Origin: Brachycybe producta | Lineage: Eukaryota > Arthropoda > Diplopoda > Playtdesmida > Andrognathidae | Direction of reading: 5' to 3' | Assembly: GCA_036925085.1 (NCBI GenBank) | Contig: JAUPFP010000003.1 | Span: 11,934,008-11,998,007, forward strand | DNA length: 64,000 nt | Part shown: one piece after another, positions 1 through 9,034 of the stretch | Numbering within the stretch: the stretch's first letter is position 1 | Layout of the letters: each line of letters begins with the position of its first letter | Notes under the pieces: generated by a model | Database searches by the model: none | Told to the model about the DNA's origin: nothing | What the model saw: only the letters and a program-made list of their open reading frames with translations | Made by a program: the position numbers and the translations under genes

Positions 1-98
1 TGTTGCGTTTATTACGAAGTTCTAGTTGCAAGTCACATCACAAGTTGCATTGCAAGTTGAATTGCATTGGAGGTTGCTAGTGTAATACCGGCTTTAGT
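1..98 (+). repeat. Family E element, right end (cut by window edge)
   Basis: The sequence matches the right-hand end of the family E repeats at 60887-61543 and 55220-55870: a block rich in GTTGCA/TTGCAA words followed by the terminus GCTAGTGTAATACCGGCTT. The left part of this copy lies outside the window. No coding potential is visible. Confidence 0.75.
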
Positions 99-242
99 GA
101 ACTTCTATACCCACACGGCACAATGACGTCCGTTGGACATCCAATGGGTTTAGTCAATGTTTTATCATGATATCCAGTGGACCTCCATGAATATCCCAAT
201 TGCCTTTATTAGATGTCCTGTGGACGTCTGTATGTCCCACCT

Positions 243-466
243 ATGGATGTAGATAGAACATCCATTATGGATGACTGTGGATATCCAGTGTGCATGTCAT
301 GGATGTAGGTAGAACATCCATCATGGATGACTGTGGATATCTAGTGTGCATGTCATGGATGTATATATAAAAGCCATCAGGGATGACTTTGGATATCCAA
401 TGTGCATGCTATGGATGTAGATATACCCTCCACCACAGATGACTGTGGATATCCAGTGTGCATGTT
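243..466. repeat. Four-copy 56-bp tandem repeat
   Basis: The word ATGGATGTAG or a close variant recurs at 243, 299, 355 and 411 and then at 467, an exact 56-bp period. Each unit contains GGATGACTGTGGATATCCAGTGTGCATG with a few substitutions (shown here joined from shorter words: GGATGACTGT, GGATATCCAG, TGTGCATG). The repeat sits in the subterminal region of the putative 107-2374 element. Confidence 0.9.
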
Positions 467-1031
467 ATGGATCTCTAAAGAATTTCTGCCAGAACATTGT
501 TATTACATCCAGAAGATGCACAATGGATGTCCAAGGCTTCATGTAGAGCAGTGTTTCTGAAACTGTGGTTTGTGGCCCTCCAGTGGACCGTGAGGTTCCT
601 TCGGGTGGGCTGCAAACAAATCCAAAAAATGATCAACGTAAGTTGATCAATTTTTGGATTCTTCTGCAGCCGAATGAATATATTCATTGTGAGTGTAAAT
701 TGTCAATGACAAAACATTTGATACATGAATTTCACACTATAGTAAAATTATTCACCTTATTATTCTTTTATTTTCATATAAGAGTAAGAGCATAGATAAG
801 TAGTTACAACTTCCTACTAGGCAAGAAACAATTCTAGAGCACATGTAGTAACATTTCATCATCACTTGTGTTCATTCATTCAGTCCTTATTTTACCTTGT
901 TTCACATTCAAATCTTAAGTGCCAGTTAGTTTACTGTAACTTGCAAAAGGTTTAATGTCATGAACAAAAAAATTCCAAACTCTTTATTCTGCATTTCAGG
1001 ATTAACACTATAAAAAGAAATTGATATTATC

Positions 1032-1147
1032 TTAGAAAATAGAACTTTAGACTAAGCTTAGTTTGTTAGCAATTATTTCAGATCATAATGTTATGATCTT
1101 AAATAATTGCTAACAGACCAAGCTTAGTCTAAAGTTCTATTTTCTAA
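1032..1147. repeat. Long hairpin (about 55-bp stem)
   Basis: The left arm from TTAGAAAATAGAACTTTAG folds onto the right arm ending CTAAAGTTCTATTTTCTAA, and the centre GATCATAA-TG-TTATGATC is itself a perfect stem. There are only a few mismatches over the whole length. It could be a small foldback MITE or a precursor-like hairpin; expression data would be needed to tell. Confidence 0.8.
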
Positions 1148-1262
1148 ATAAATATCAAATCTAAAATAATATCAACATGAAAATATTGTCTGTTTAAAGT
1201 TAATATACAAACATATAAGCCAGTTGTAAAAATCATTACCTTAAAATTGCTGTTAAGTGATT

Positions 1263-1345
1263 AAGATACCCCTTCTGGTTTCTAAAATAATTTCAAGCTT
1301 TTCTTAATTTTACTACTGAAAGACAGAATAACCAGAGTTTGGTTG
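1263..1345 (+). repeat. Family H fragment
   Basis: The stretch contains CCTTCTGGTTTCTAAAATA, then TTCTTAATTTT and GAAAGACAGAATAACC. The same order of words recurs near 15897, 19700, 37850 and 43760. Confidence 0.6.
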
Positions 1346-1539
1346 GTGTTCACAGTTTAAAATAACAAAAGGGAGAAAAACTAGCTAGCACAAAGAACTG
1401 ACAATGTTCCCTTGAACTTTTAGACCTTTAGCATAAATAATATTCTCATATAAAGTACTGTGTATTTCTTCTGGGAAATTCAATTTTAAAAAATCGAATT
1501 TTAGTTTTCCTAAGTTCAATTTTTAAGATTTTCTACTGC

Positions 1540-1583
1540 CATTGGCTAAGCACATTGAGGTACCTGAATGTGCTTGGCCAATG
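1540..1583. repeat. Short palindrome with CCAAT-like arms
   Basis: The arms CATTGGCTAAGCACATT and AATGTGCTTGGCCAATG pair with one G/T-type difference around the palindromic centre AGGTACCT. Confidence 0.75.
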
Positions 1584-1770
1584 TGTTTATAAATGCAAGG
1601 AATTTAGTAATCATAGCACAATATGGGAAGCAAAGGACTTAATAAAGAAACTGAAATACAAATGAATAATGAATGTCAACTTACACATGAAATTAAGAGA
1701 CTTTTTCTATGAACCATCAATATGCAAAACCATTTAAAATGCTTCTTTTTTAAAAGTTTTAAAAGTTTGC

Positions 1771-1808
1771 AAACTTTGAAGTCACTTTAGAAAGTGACTT
1801 CAAAGTTT
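1771..1808. repeat. Perfect 18-bp inverted repeat, 2-nt spacer
   Basis: AAACTTTGAAGTCACTTT is followed after AG by its exact reverse complement AAAGTGACTTCAAAGTTT. Confidence 0.9.
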
Positions 1809-2529
1809 ATGAAGTCTCTTTTAGCAAACATACACCCTTTTATGATCCAACATTCCAAAAGCCTTACCCAAACCCTCATTGTTTTTCCAAAACAGGATTA
1901 TAGGATAGTACAGGTGGTACTTTTGCCACCCACTTAATGAAAACTTCCTTTTACAATCCTATATTACCTTAGGCTATGGTCAATATGTATATACACTATA
2001 CTTGTATAAGCAGTTGCTATACATATCCATAAGACATCTTGTGGATATCTTCTAAAATGAATATTTAATATCCAGAAGATGTCGTTTAGATATCATAATG
2101 ATGTACACTTTTGATATTGATCCTGTGGACATGCTGTGGTATATACATAAAATCAGTGTAATATTTAAATCACTATGATTTAAATAGTTACATATTTTAT
2201 TATAACCTTAAAATTCATTAATAATGATAAAATTAAGTAAAAAATTTTAAAATTTGATTTTTTTTGATGATATCAGTGGGATGTCTTAAGGATGTCCAAA
2301 TTATCCCAGGACATCTTGGACTTATTGTGGACATAACAGGACGTCCTGTGGATATTTTGTGCTCTGTGGGATATTACACATGAAACTGGTTTTACAACTA
2401 GTTTGGTAAATTGTTTACTTAAAGCAACCAATCAGATTTAAGAGAAAATAACAAAATGGAATTCTTGTTCACTTCTCATTGGCTGGCAGTTTATTTGAGA
2501 GTATCATAAAATCACTTTGATGTTGTAGT

Positions 2530-2840
2530 CCTACGTACATGTTTAAAATCCATGAGACTGTTTCTCAGCACAAGTTTCAGAGAAAGTTTCACCGAGATTC
2601 GAGTTGATTTTTAAATCACACTGCAAACGCTTCAGTTTGAAACAGTCAAGTCGATGAAACTTGTGTGAGACTCACTTTCATGGAGTTTCACGCATTCAAC
2701 TTATGAGAGACTTTTAATGATACTCGCAACGTCGATCAGCATATATTTAAGGTGTACATTGCACTTTGAACCATCAAAATTGGACAACTTTAAATCTTGC
2801 GGAGATTTTTCGAAGTAATTTTACAATGTAGCCTCAGCTA
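2530..2840. repeat. Decayed E-like block and family G right terminus
   Basis: Positions 2560-2720 carry GAGACT/AGTTTCA words resembling the middle of family E. Positions 2735-2838 match the right end of family G (CGATCAGCATATATTTAAGG, then GCGGAGATTTTTCGAAGTAA, then a decayed ATGTAGCCTC). Positions 2841-3126 are AT-rich and I see nothing specific in them. Confidence 0.6.
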
Positions 2841-3129
2841 CTCCTTCTAGTATCTAAAACATTTTTAATTTCTTTTTTGTTTTCGTCCTGATAATGCGAA
2901 ATATATATTTACTATTCTAGTTTCTAAAAAAAATATAGATCTATATTCAATTTTAAATATTTAGTTTTTAAAAACGCCTTTTTATTTATCTTTTTAAGGG
3001 TCATAGGATAGGTTTATCAATAGGATAACAAATTTGATAATCTAGTTTAATCTATTCATCGAACAAACGTAAACACACTTAACTATCGTTTAAATGAATC
3101 GAAATTCAAAGTACAATCATGACGTTTAA

Positions 3130-3508
3130 AGGTGGGTCCATACTAGAACAGAAAACTGAACAGAACATTGCGAACATTTCCAAAGAAAACGTTCGTTGTT
3201 TCGTTCGCTGCGGCCGGAGTGTCCAAACGAAAAAAGAACGTGTTACCAATGTGTTTCCCGTTGGTAATCTCATAAATGGATGTTCGATGAAATGTTCACC
3301 AAGACGTCCAAACTACTTCTAACCGGAACACGAACATCCTTTGATGTGACCGACAAAAACCTGACAACTGCATGGCGGATCGGGGCCGAACAGAGCAACG
3401 AACATAATTTGTTACAGAGAAATGTTCGGAAAACCGCCAATACTGTTCGCGTACATGTTCACGAACAGTGTTTTTTGTATGTTGTTTTCTTATGGTCTGG
3501 ACCCACCC
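3130..3508. mobile_element. Harbinger-like MITE (379 bp) just upstream of NAGLU
   Basis: The ends AGGTGGGTCCATA and TCTGGACCCACCC are inverted repeats flanked on both sides by TAA, the target duplication expected of PIF/Harbinger elements. The inner sequence is rich in GAACA and TGTTC words in inverted order. Any frame through it is incidental. It ends about 85 bp before the preferred NAGLU start, so it lies in the promoter, the 5' UTR or a 5' UTR intron. The superfamily is inferred from TSD and TIR only. Confidence 0.65.
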
Positions 3509-3577
3509 TAATATTGACAAATTTCTGTATTTTTGATTTTGAAATGTTTTCAAAATAAAACGTTTGTTTATGTCTGA

Positions 3578-3593
3578 TTTATTTTCTTTCAAG
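3578..3593 (+). promoter_or_regulatory. Putative 3' splice site abutting NAGLU start
   Basis: TTTATTTTCTTTCAAG is a pyrimidine-rich tract ending in AG directly before ATG. It has the form of a splice acceptor, which would imply an upstream non-coding exon and a 5' UTR intron. The alternative is that this is simply leader sequence. Confidence 0.45.
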
Positions 3594-5981
3594 ATGAAAA
3601 AATCATTTCTCGTAATTTTATTTCGTTCGCTTGTAATTTTGTATTCGTTACTTAATTTATGGTTACTTTACAACTCCGCTATCGAGACAGTTTCGTTATC
3701 GGAGTCACGCGATGATGTCGCGTTCAAAAACCCGATGAAAAAATGGCCGTCGTTAGCAAAGTTACGATCGAAGACACTCGACGCTACGCAAGCCGCTGCA
3801 GTTCGCGACATGTTGATCCGATTGCTACCAACAAATCGCAGCCGAGACTTTGTCGTCGTCGTCAACACGTCCCTTCTCGTAAATGGTCGTGACGTTTTCG
3901 TCTTGAAGTCGCTTCCGAACGAAAATCGGCTTCAAATAACTGGAAGCAGCGGCTTTGCTGCAGCTTGCGGATTTCAATATTACGCAAAGACTTTCTGCGA
4001 TTGTCATTTTTCGTGGTCCGGACATCAGTTACGAACGATGCCGTCAATACTGCCCATACTTGACAATGATATCGTCATTATATTTAACGATATGTTCCGA
4101 TTTTATCAGAATGTCTGTACGTTCAGTTATTCGGCAGTTTGGTGGAACTGGACAAGATGGGAACAAGAATTAGATTGGATGGCTCTTAATGGTATTAACC
4201 TTCCGTTAGCTTTAACCGGCCAGGAGGCGATATTTCGTAGAGTTTATCTGAGGTTAGGTTTTACGCAAAGTGACATCGATCGGTTTTTTGCGGGTCCCGC
4301 GTTTTTAGCTTGGTCTCGTATGGGAAACATGGACGGTTGGGGCGGTCCACTACCCGAGAAGTGGTATGACGAACAATTACAACTTCAACATAAAATACTA
4401 CGAAGAATGCGCGATTTTGGTATGGTACCGGTATTGCCGGCATTTTCTGGCCACGTACCGCAATCGATCGAAACGCGTTTTCCGAATGTTAGCGTCACGC
4501 GTTTATCCGATTGGGGAAAATTCAATTCGACTTATTGCTGTACGTATTTGCTCGATCATCGCGATCCATTGTTTCGTACGATCGGTAGTGCGATACTGAA
4601 CGAGATTACGTCCGAATTTGGTTTTAGTCACATTTACAGTTGTGATACGTTCAACGAATTACAGTTACCGTCAACCGAAGTCGGTGTCGTTGCCGGGATC
4701 GGTCGTGCGGTTTATGAATCGATGGTTGCCGTCGATCAGAATGCCATCTGGTTGATGCAGGGATGGCTTTTCTTATCAACCTCGTGGAATGCGACAATGT
4801 CGAAGGCATTGCTGACTTCGGTTCCAAAAGGTCGCATGATCGTTCTGGATTTACAGTCGGAAATAAGACCTAAATATCATCTGTTAGAATCGTATTTCGG
4901 ACAACCGTGGATATGGTGCATGCTTCTTAATTTCGGAGGAGTTGAAGGATTATACGGTGCTACCGAGAACGTCAATCGTGGTCCGTTTCGCGGAAGAAAC
5001 CTCGTGAACAGTACGATGATCGGAACCGGAATGACTCCGGAAGGTATCGGTACCAATGATGTCATGTACGAACTGATGAACGAAATGTCTTATCTGAGAC
5101 ATCCGGTCGATACCGACATTTGGTTTGCTAATTACGCTAAACGTCGCTACGCAATCGTTAACGCAAACGCTTCGTACGCTTGGAAGATAATGTCGCATAC
5201 TGTTTTGAACTGCACGCAACCTGTTGGCTTTCACGGCCGCTTTATCGTAACGCGACGGCCATCTTTCAAACTCGAATCGGTTGTCTGTTACGATCCCGAT
5301 AGTTTTTTACCGGCTTGGGATGCGATAATCGCCGCAATGAATGCTAGCGACGATATAGCAAGCTCGGATTTATTTCTACACGATCTCGTGGACGTAACTC
5401 GCGAAGTTCTCGTGATTTATTCGGTAAAAATCTATAGCGATATGGTAAAATCGTTTAAAGTTAACGACGTGAATCGATTTAACGAATCGTCGCAAACTCT
5501 CGTCGATCTTCTGAACGATATGGAAGTGCTTTTAGCCAGCGATAAGCATTTTCTGCTTGGTTCGTGGCTCGAAGCTGCTAAAGCTTTAGCGACAAATACT
5601 GCCGATAGATCGTTGTACGAATACAACGCTCGAAATCAGCTGACTTTATGGGGACCAAATGGGGAAATATTAGATTATGGTACAAAGCAATGGTCAGGAA
5701 TCATTTCGCATTATTATATACCAAGATGGACAATGTTTATCAATGAGGCTATTGATAGCCTCACTGCAAATGTAACATTTAATCAAACGGTTTATAATCA
5801 GTTGGTTTTTCAACAAGTCGAACAACCGTTTACGTTCGACAATGCGACGTTTAATTCGTTTCCCGAGGGTAATGCAATGGAGATTGCTCGTTATTTACAT
5901 TCGAAGTGGCGCAAACAGTTTGCGGAACTTCGTGGCACATTTTTGGCTATTCGAAGAGCAAAATTAAAAATAAATAAATAA
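3594..5981 (+). CDS. NAGLU: Alpha-N-acetylglucosaminidase (GH89), single coding exon
   Basis: The product (795 residues from this ATG) is the lysosomal exo-glycosidase that removes terminal alpha-linked N-acetylglucosamine during heparan sulfate breakdown. A hydrophobic N-terminal segment (about residues 4-28, SFLVILFRSLVILYSLLN) would send it into the secretory pathway. It is followed by the NAGLU N-terminal domain, the TIM barrel (WWNWTRWEQELDWM from residue 183, GPAFLAWSRMGN) and the helical C-terminal domain. The two family catalytic glutamates are present: E355 in TFNELQLP and E483 in MTPEGIG, 128 residues apart (130 apart in the human enzyme, E316/E446). Several N-x-S/T sites fit a glycosylated lysosomal protein. 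The frame also opens at 3564 and 3570, but 3594 has a good start context and a splice-acceptor-like tract in front. Human NAGLU (743 residues) has several coding exons; this copy has no coding intron, so it is either ancestral intron loss or a retrocopy. No frame damage is visible. Confidence 0.97.
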   Translation: MKKSFLVILFRSLVILYSLLNLWLLYNSAIETVSLSESRDDVAFKNPMKKWPSLAKLRSKTLDATQAAAVRDMLIRLLPTNRSRDFVVVVNTSLLVNGRDVFVLKSLPNENRLQITGSSGFAAACGFQYYAKTFCDCHFSWSGHQLRTMPSILPILDNDIVIIFNDMFRFYQNVCTFSYSAVWWNWTRWEQELDWMALNGINLPLALTGQEAIFRRVYLRLGFTQSDIDRFFAGPAFLAWSRMGNMDGWGGPLPEKWYDEQLQLQHKILRRMRDFGMVPVLPAFSGHVPQSIETRFPNVSVTRLSDWGKFNSTYCCTYLLDHRDPLFRTIGSAILNEITSEFGFSHIYSCDTFNELQLPSTEVGVVAGIGRAVYESMVAVDQNAIWLMQGWLFLSTSWNATMSKALLTSVPKGRMIVLDLQSEIRPKYHLLESYFGQPWIWCMLLNFGGVEGLYGATENVNRGPFRGRNLVNSTMIGTGMTPEGIGTNDVMYELMNEMSYLRHPVDTDIWFANYAKRRYAIVNANASYAWKIMSHTVLNCTQPVGFHGRFIVTRRPSFKLESVVCYDPDSFLPAWDAIIAAMNASDDIASSDLFLHDLVDVTREVLVIYSVKIYSDMVKSFKVNDVNRFNESSQTLVDLLNDMEVLLASDKHFLLGSWLEAAKALATNTADRSLYEYNARNQLTLWGPNGEILDYGTKQWSGIISHYYIPRWTMFINEAIDSLTANVTFNQTVYNQLVFQQVEQPFTFDNATFNSFPEGNAMEIARYLHSKWRKQFAELRGTFLAIRRAKLKINK
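5969..5974 (+). terminator. Candidate polyadenylation signal
   Basis: AATAAA overlaps the last codons of NAGLU, with a further TAAATAAATAAG run across the stop. Cleavage 15-30 nt downstream would give a very short 3' UTR. The next AATAAA lies near 6538. Confidence 0.35.
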
Positions 5982-6049
5982 GAAAACTTGCAAACTAGGT
6001 TGCAATATTTTCGTTGCACATTTTTGAATACAAATTTAAGGTTTTTAAG

Positions 6050-6440
6050 TCGCAGTTTTTATATATAATTTTATTGTTCTAGTTTTTAACTATCGGTACC
6101 ATAATATACGTTTTTTAGATTGTCTTTTCGACTACTGTTTTTTTTAATTACGATTCCGTTTTTTAGTATTCCAGTTTTTACTATTCATTGTTTTTACTCT
6201 TCTAGTTTTTAAGATTCGTTCTTTTTATTCCTCTAGTTTTTAAAATTTATTCTTATTCTTCTAATTTTTAAGATTTATTTTTTTTTTCTAGTTTTTAAGA
6301 TTCATTTTTTATTATAGTTTTTAACATTTATATTTTCGTCTTCTAGTTTTTAAGATTTATATTTTATCCTTCCAGTTTTTAAGATTCATTTTTTTATTCC
6401 TCTAGTTTTTAAGATTTTTTTCTAGTTTTTAAAAATACCT
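6050..6440 (+). repeat. Degenerate minisatellite of CTAGTTTTTAAGATT units
   Basis: The unit TTCTAGTTTTTAAGATTYAT plus a T-rich spacer is repeated about 12 times with a period near 24-30 bp. Decayed units recur to about 7280 (for example near 6985 and 7065). The core resembles the family H word CTTCTAGTTTCTAAAACAC, so both may have grown from the same seed. Confidence 0.75.
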
Positions 6441-6479
6441 TCTTAATTAAAAAAAAACTTCAAAATGAATCGGTATTTG

Positions 6480-6830
6480 GTGGAAACTTGCAATTTCAGA
6501 TAGATGCGCCACCAAACAACATGAATCGGAACTAAAGCAATAAAAAGTATACTCTTCTACTCGAAAAATATATATTTGAATGATATTTAAGCCTTTTGCC
6601 TGTGTTGTCAACTCACTTTATTTTTAATTCAATATTCAAATACATGTATTCCCTATTACTTTTAATTCTCTATTCATGTATTTCCTACTCATTTCAAAGT
6701 ACTATGGATTTAATATTGGAATTATCCCACCTAGTTGCCACGTGGCTCTCGAGTTGATGTGAAAGTTGTATTCAGTTTAATATGAATAGGGAATACATGT
6801 ATTTGATTAAGGAATTATTGATATGTTAGG
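6480..6830. repeat. Dispersed repeat with inner palindrome, second copy near 21865
   Basis: The words GCCACCAAACAAC, TGTTGTCAACTC and AAATACATGTATTCCCTAT occur in the same order at 21865-22030. CAAATACATGTATTCCCTAT at about 6637 is inverted as AATAGGGAATACATGTATTTG at about 6784, giving a foldback of about 165 bp. No gene. Confidence 0.6.
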
Positions 6831-6839
6831 TGACAACCT

Positions 6840-7290
6840 TTTGGAGGTTTTTTCGTGACTTATTTTTTAACATTCTGTTTTTTTTTATTATTATTGTAGT
6901 TTTTAATTAATTTAAGTTTTTTAGAATTATTCTTTTCGTTTACTGGGTCTTTTTAAAAAAAATTACAGATTTCGTTTTTTGCTTCTAGTTTTTAAGATTC
7001 AGTTTTTTTTTTTATCTTTTAGTATGTAGTAAACTTAATTTTAAAAGTTATTCTTTCCTTACTCTTCTAGTTTGTAAGTCTAGTCTCAGTTTATTCAGTC
7101 GTTTCATTTATTTTTATACGTTTGAAGATACGTTTCTTTTACTATTCTAGTAATTAACGAAGTCGAGTTTAATACTGTATTCAGTTTTATTTTACCCTTA
7201 TAGTTTATAACAAAACTAGAAGTATATTTAATATTCACTCTTAAGTCGTTTTCTTTACTCTTCTAAGTTTTAACAAAGTTTTAATTTTTT
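6840..7290 (+). other. T-rich intergenic DNA with decayed minisatellite units
   Basis: Long T runs alternate with CTTCTAGTTT-like words left from the 6050-6440 repeat. No frame, RNA gene or clear element is seen. Confidence 0.5.
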
Positions 7291-7294
7291 TTAA

Positions 7295-7605
7295 GAGCCT
7301 AGCTACACGTCCTCCATCTTGTTAGTCTGAGCAGACGTCAACGAGACGAGTGTTATTATATGGTGTTACTAAAACTGCAAGAAATGTCTCACAATCGCTC
7401 AATTCAAAATACAGTGAAGTGCAAGATGCAATAAAAAGTATTGTTCTTCATGTGCTTGATTTATATAAATTTTGAAAAGGTCCTTCTATTTTTAAACAAG
7501 GTTGAAAATCGACGTATTTTAACTCCATGTTAAATTCCATTGGATCAAAAACTGTCCCACAAACATTTGAAAAACGCTTGTTAAAAACTATTTAGAAAAA
7601 ATTAT
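7295..7605 (+). mobile_element. Family F element, left part only
   Basis: TTAA followed by GAGCCTAGCTACACGTCC begins a copy of the family F sequence seen in full at 40096-40766 and 16292-17195. It runs through the GACGTCAACGAGAC and AAAATACAGTGAAGTG words and stops at the Helitron array, which truncates it. Confidence 0.75.
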
Positions 7606-7621
7606 TATTATATATATAATA

Positions 7622-7954
7622 TCCCAGGTCTATGTGTGTGTGTGTGTGTGTTGAGTAACAACTGTACAAAACCATTGAAGCACGTCGGAATTTATATAAA
7701 TTTGAATAAATGAACCGTTTTTTTTCTGAAGGTCAACTATATGTTGAACTCTTCCTTTGGAAAGTGTAGAAGGGGGAGAGAGAGAAGTGGGAGGGAAAAA
7801 GGTTGGAAAGTATAGAAGGGAGAGAGAGAGAGAAAAGTGGAAGGGGGTGACTGAAATTGAAATGAAAGAAGTAAAAAAGGAAAAAAAACGACGCGCATGT
7901 TCACAATTGCCTGTGAATTTTGCTCCCGTCATTTATGACGGGTTACCACACTAG
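7622..7954 (+). mobile_element. Helitron-like element, array copy 1
   Basis: It starts A|TCCCAGGTCTATG and ends with an 18-nt hairpin CCCGTCATTTATGACGGG (7925-7942), an 8-nt spacer TTACCACA and CTAG|T. A 5' TC, a 3' hairpin 8-12 nt before CTRR, and insertion between A and T are the hallmarks of Helitrons. No Rep/helicase is present, so it is non-autonomous. It holds a GT microsatellite near its 5' end and purine-rich middle repeats (GGAAAGTGTAGAAGG). Confidence 0.85.
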
Positions 7955-7968
7955 TTATATATATAATA

Positions 7969-8524
7969 TCCCAGGTCTGTGTATGTGTGTAGTAACACTG
8001 TACAAAACCCTTGAAGCATGTCGGAATTTATATAAATTTAAATAAATTAAGAAATGAACAGCTTTTTTTTCTCAAGGTCAACTATATGTTGCACCCTTCC
8101 CATCCAAGAACCCCATGATATTCAATTGGAGAGGAGAAAAGGTTGGAAAGTGTAGAAGAGGGGGAGAGAGAGAAACGTGGAGGGTTTAAAAAAGTGGGAG
8201 GGGTGGCTGAAATTGAATTGGAAGAGTAAAAAAAGGAACAAACGATGCGCATGAGCACACCAGAGAAAAGGAAAAGCTCATGTTCTCTTTCAAATATAAA
8301 AATGGGAGGGGATAATAGTAGCAAAATTAAATAGAATTTATCACAGGCAATTGTGCCCAGCATTAGAATTTTTTTTGCTCAGCTGTTTTATGCACGTCAT
8401 CAATTTCTAATTGGTTTGTTACTTGGTCTGACGTCATAAAAGGGCGGAGGAAAACAAATTCTAAGGCAGGACACAATTGCCTGTGAATTTGGCTCCCGTC
8501 ATTTATGACGGGTTACCCCACTAG
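7969..8524 (+). mobile_element. Helitron-like element, array copy 2 (long form)
   Basis: Same ends as copy 1 (TCCCAGGTCTGTG at 7969; hairpin 8495-8512; CTAG at 8521-8524). Unlike copy 1 it keeps about 200 extra bases before the 3' hairpin: the ATAAAAATGGGAGGGGATAA segment plus a palindromic family B module (about 8345-8480) bounded by CACAGGCAATTGTG and CACAATTGCCTGTG. Confidence 0.85.

Positions 8525-8562
<38 letters not shown>
8525..8562. repeat. (AT)n microsatellite between Helitron copies
   Basis: An uninterrupted TA/AT dinucleotide run. Short AT tracts also flank the other Helitron copies, consistent with AT-rich target sites. Confidence 0.9.
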
Positions 8563-8564
<2 letters not shown>

Positions 8565-8565
<1 letters not shown>

Positions 8566-8864
8566 GCCAGGTCTGTGTGGGTATCTATCTGTCTGAGATA
8601 ACGCTGTACAAACCTTGAAGCATGTTGAAATTTATATAAATTTGAATAAATGAACGGCTTTTTTGTGAAGGTCAACTATATGTTGCACCCTTCCCATCCA
8701 AGAACCCCATGATATTAAATTGAAAAGGAAACAGGCTGGAAAGTGTAGAGGGGGGAGAGAGAAACGTGGAGGGGAAAAAGTGGGAGGGGTGACTGAAATT
8801 GAAATGAAAGGAGTAAAAAAAGGAAAATGTTGCTCCCGTGATTTATGACGGGTTACCCCACTTG
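8565..8864 (+). mobile_element. Helitron-like element, array copy 3 (decayed ends)
   Basis: A 36-bp (AT)n spacer separates it from copy 2. The 5' end reads TGCCAGGTCTGTG instead of TCCCAGG, the hairpin is CCCGTG..ATGACGGG, and the final four bases are CTTG rather than CTAG, so this copy has mutated termini. The middle matches the other copies. Confidence 0.75.
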
Positions 8865-8871
8865 TTATACT

Positions 8872-9028
8872 TTTTGAAATTTTCAACTTTTTGAAAATTT
8901 CAACTGGGGAAAAATAGAACACACGTGACCTTTGTCTGTGATTTTTAAATGGGCGGGGCCACGTGCGTTCTATTTTTTACCACTTGAAATTTTCAAAAAG
9001 TTCAAATTTTCGCCCCAGTAGAAACAAG
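8872..9028. repeat. Foldback repeat ending in ACAAGGCCTTA
   Basis: TTTTTGAAATTTTCAAC is inverted as GAAATTTTCAAAAAG about 110 bp later, around a centre with CACGTGACC and GGCCACGTGCG. The right end GAAACAAGGCCTTA matches the termini of the larger element at 31862-32570. Confidence 0.6.
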
Positions 9029-9034
9029 GCCTTA

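Larger units (their letters stand above)
107..2374. mobile_element. Possible 2.3-kb TIR element with subterminal GGATATCC repeats
   Basis: The left end (ATACCCACACGGCACAA, followed by GACGTCC) is an imperfect inverted match to the right end (GGACGTCC, then TTTTGTGCTCTGTGGGATAT). Both flanks (about 120-480 and 2030-2370) are dense in GTGGATATCCAG-like words, which could be subterminal transposase-binding repeats. No transposase frame is seen inside. The interior holds three strong hairpins and a family H fragment. I could not define a target duplication, so the borders are tentative. Confidence 0.4.

Noticed and set aside
243-466. CRISPR-like 56-bp spacing
   Set aside because: The whole 56-bp unit is repeated with no variable spacer.
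3668-5626. Several 60-94 residue frames on both strands within NAGLU
   Set aside because: They are shadows of the NAGLU reading frame, which has clear protein homology.
7630-8922. Proline/serine-rich minus-strand frames and a Glu/Arg-rich plus frame
   Set aside because: They come from the purine-rich repeats inside the Helitron-like copies and change frame from copy to copy.
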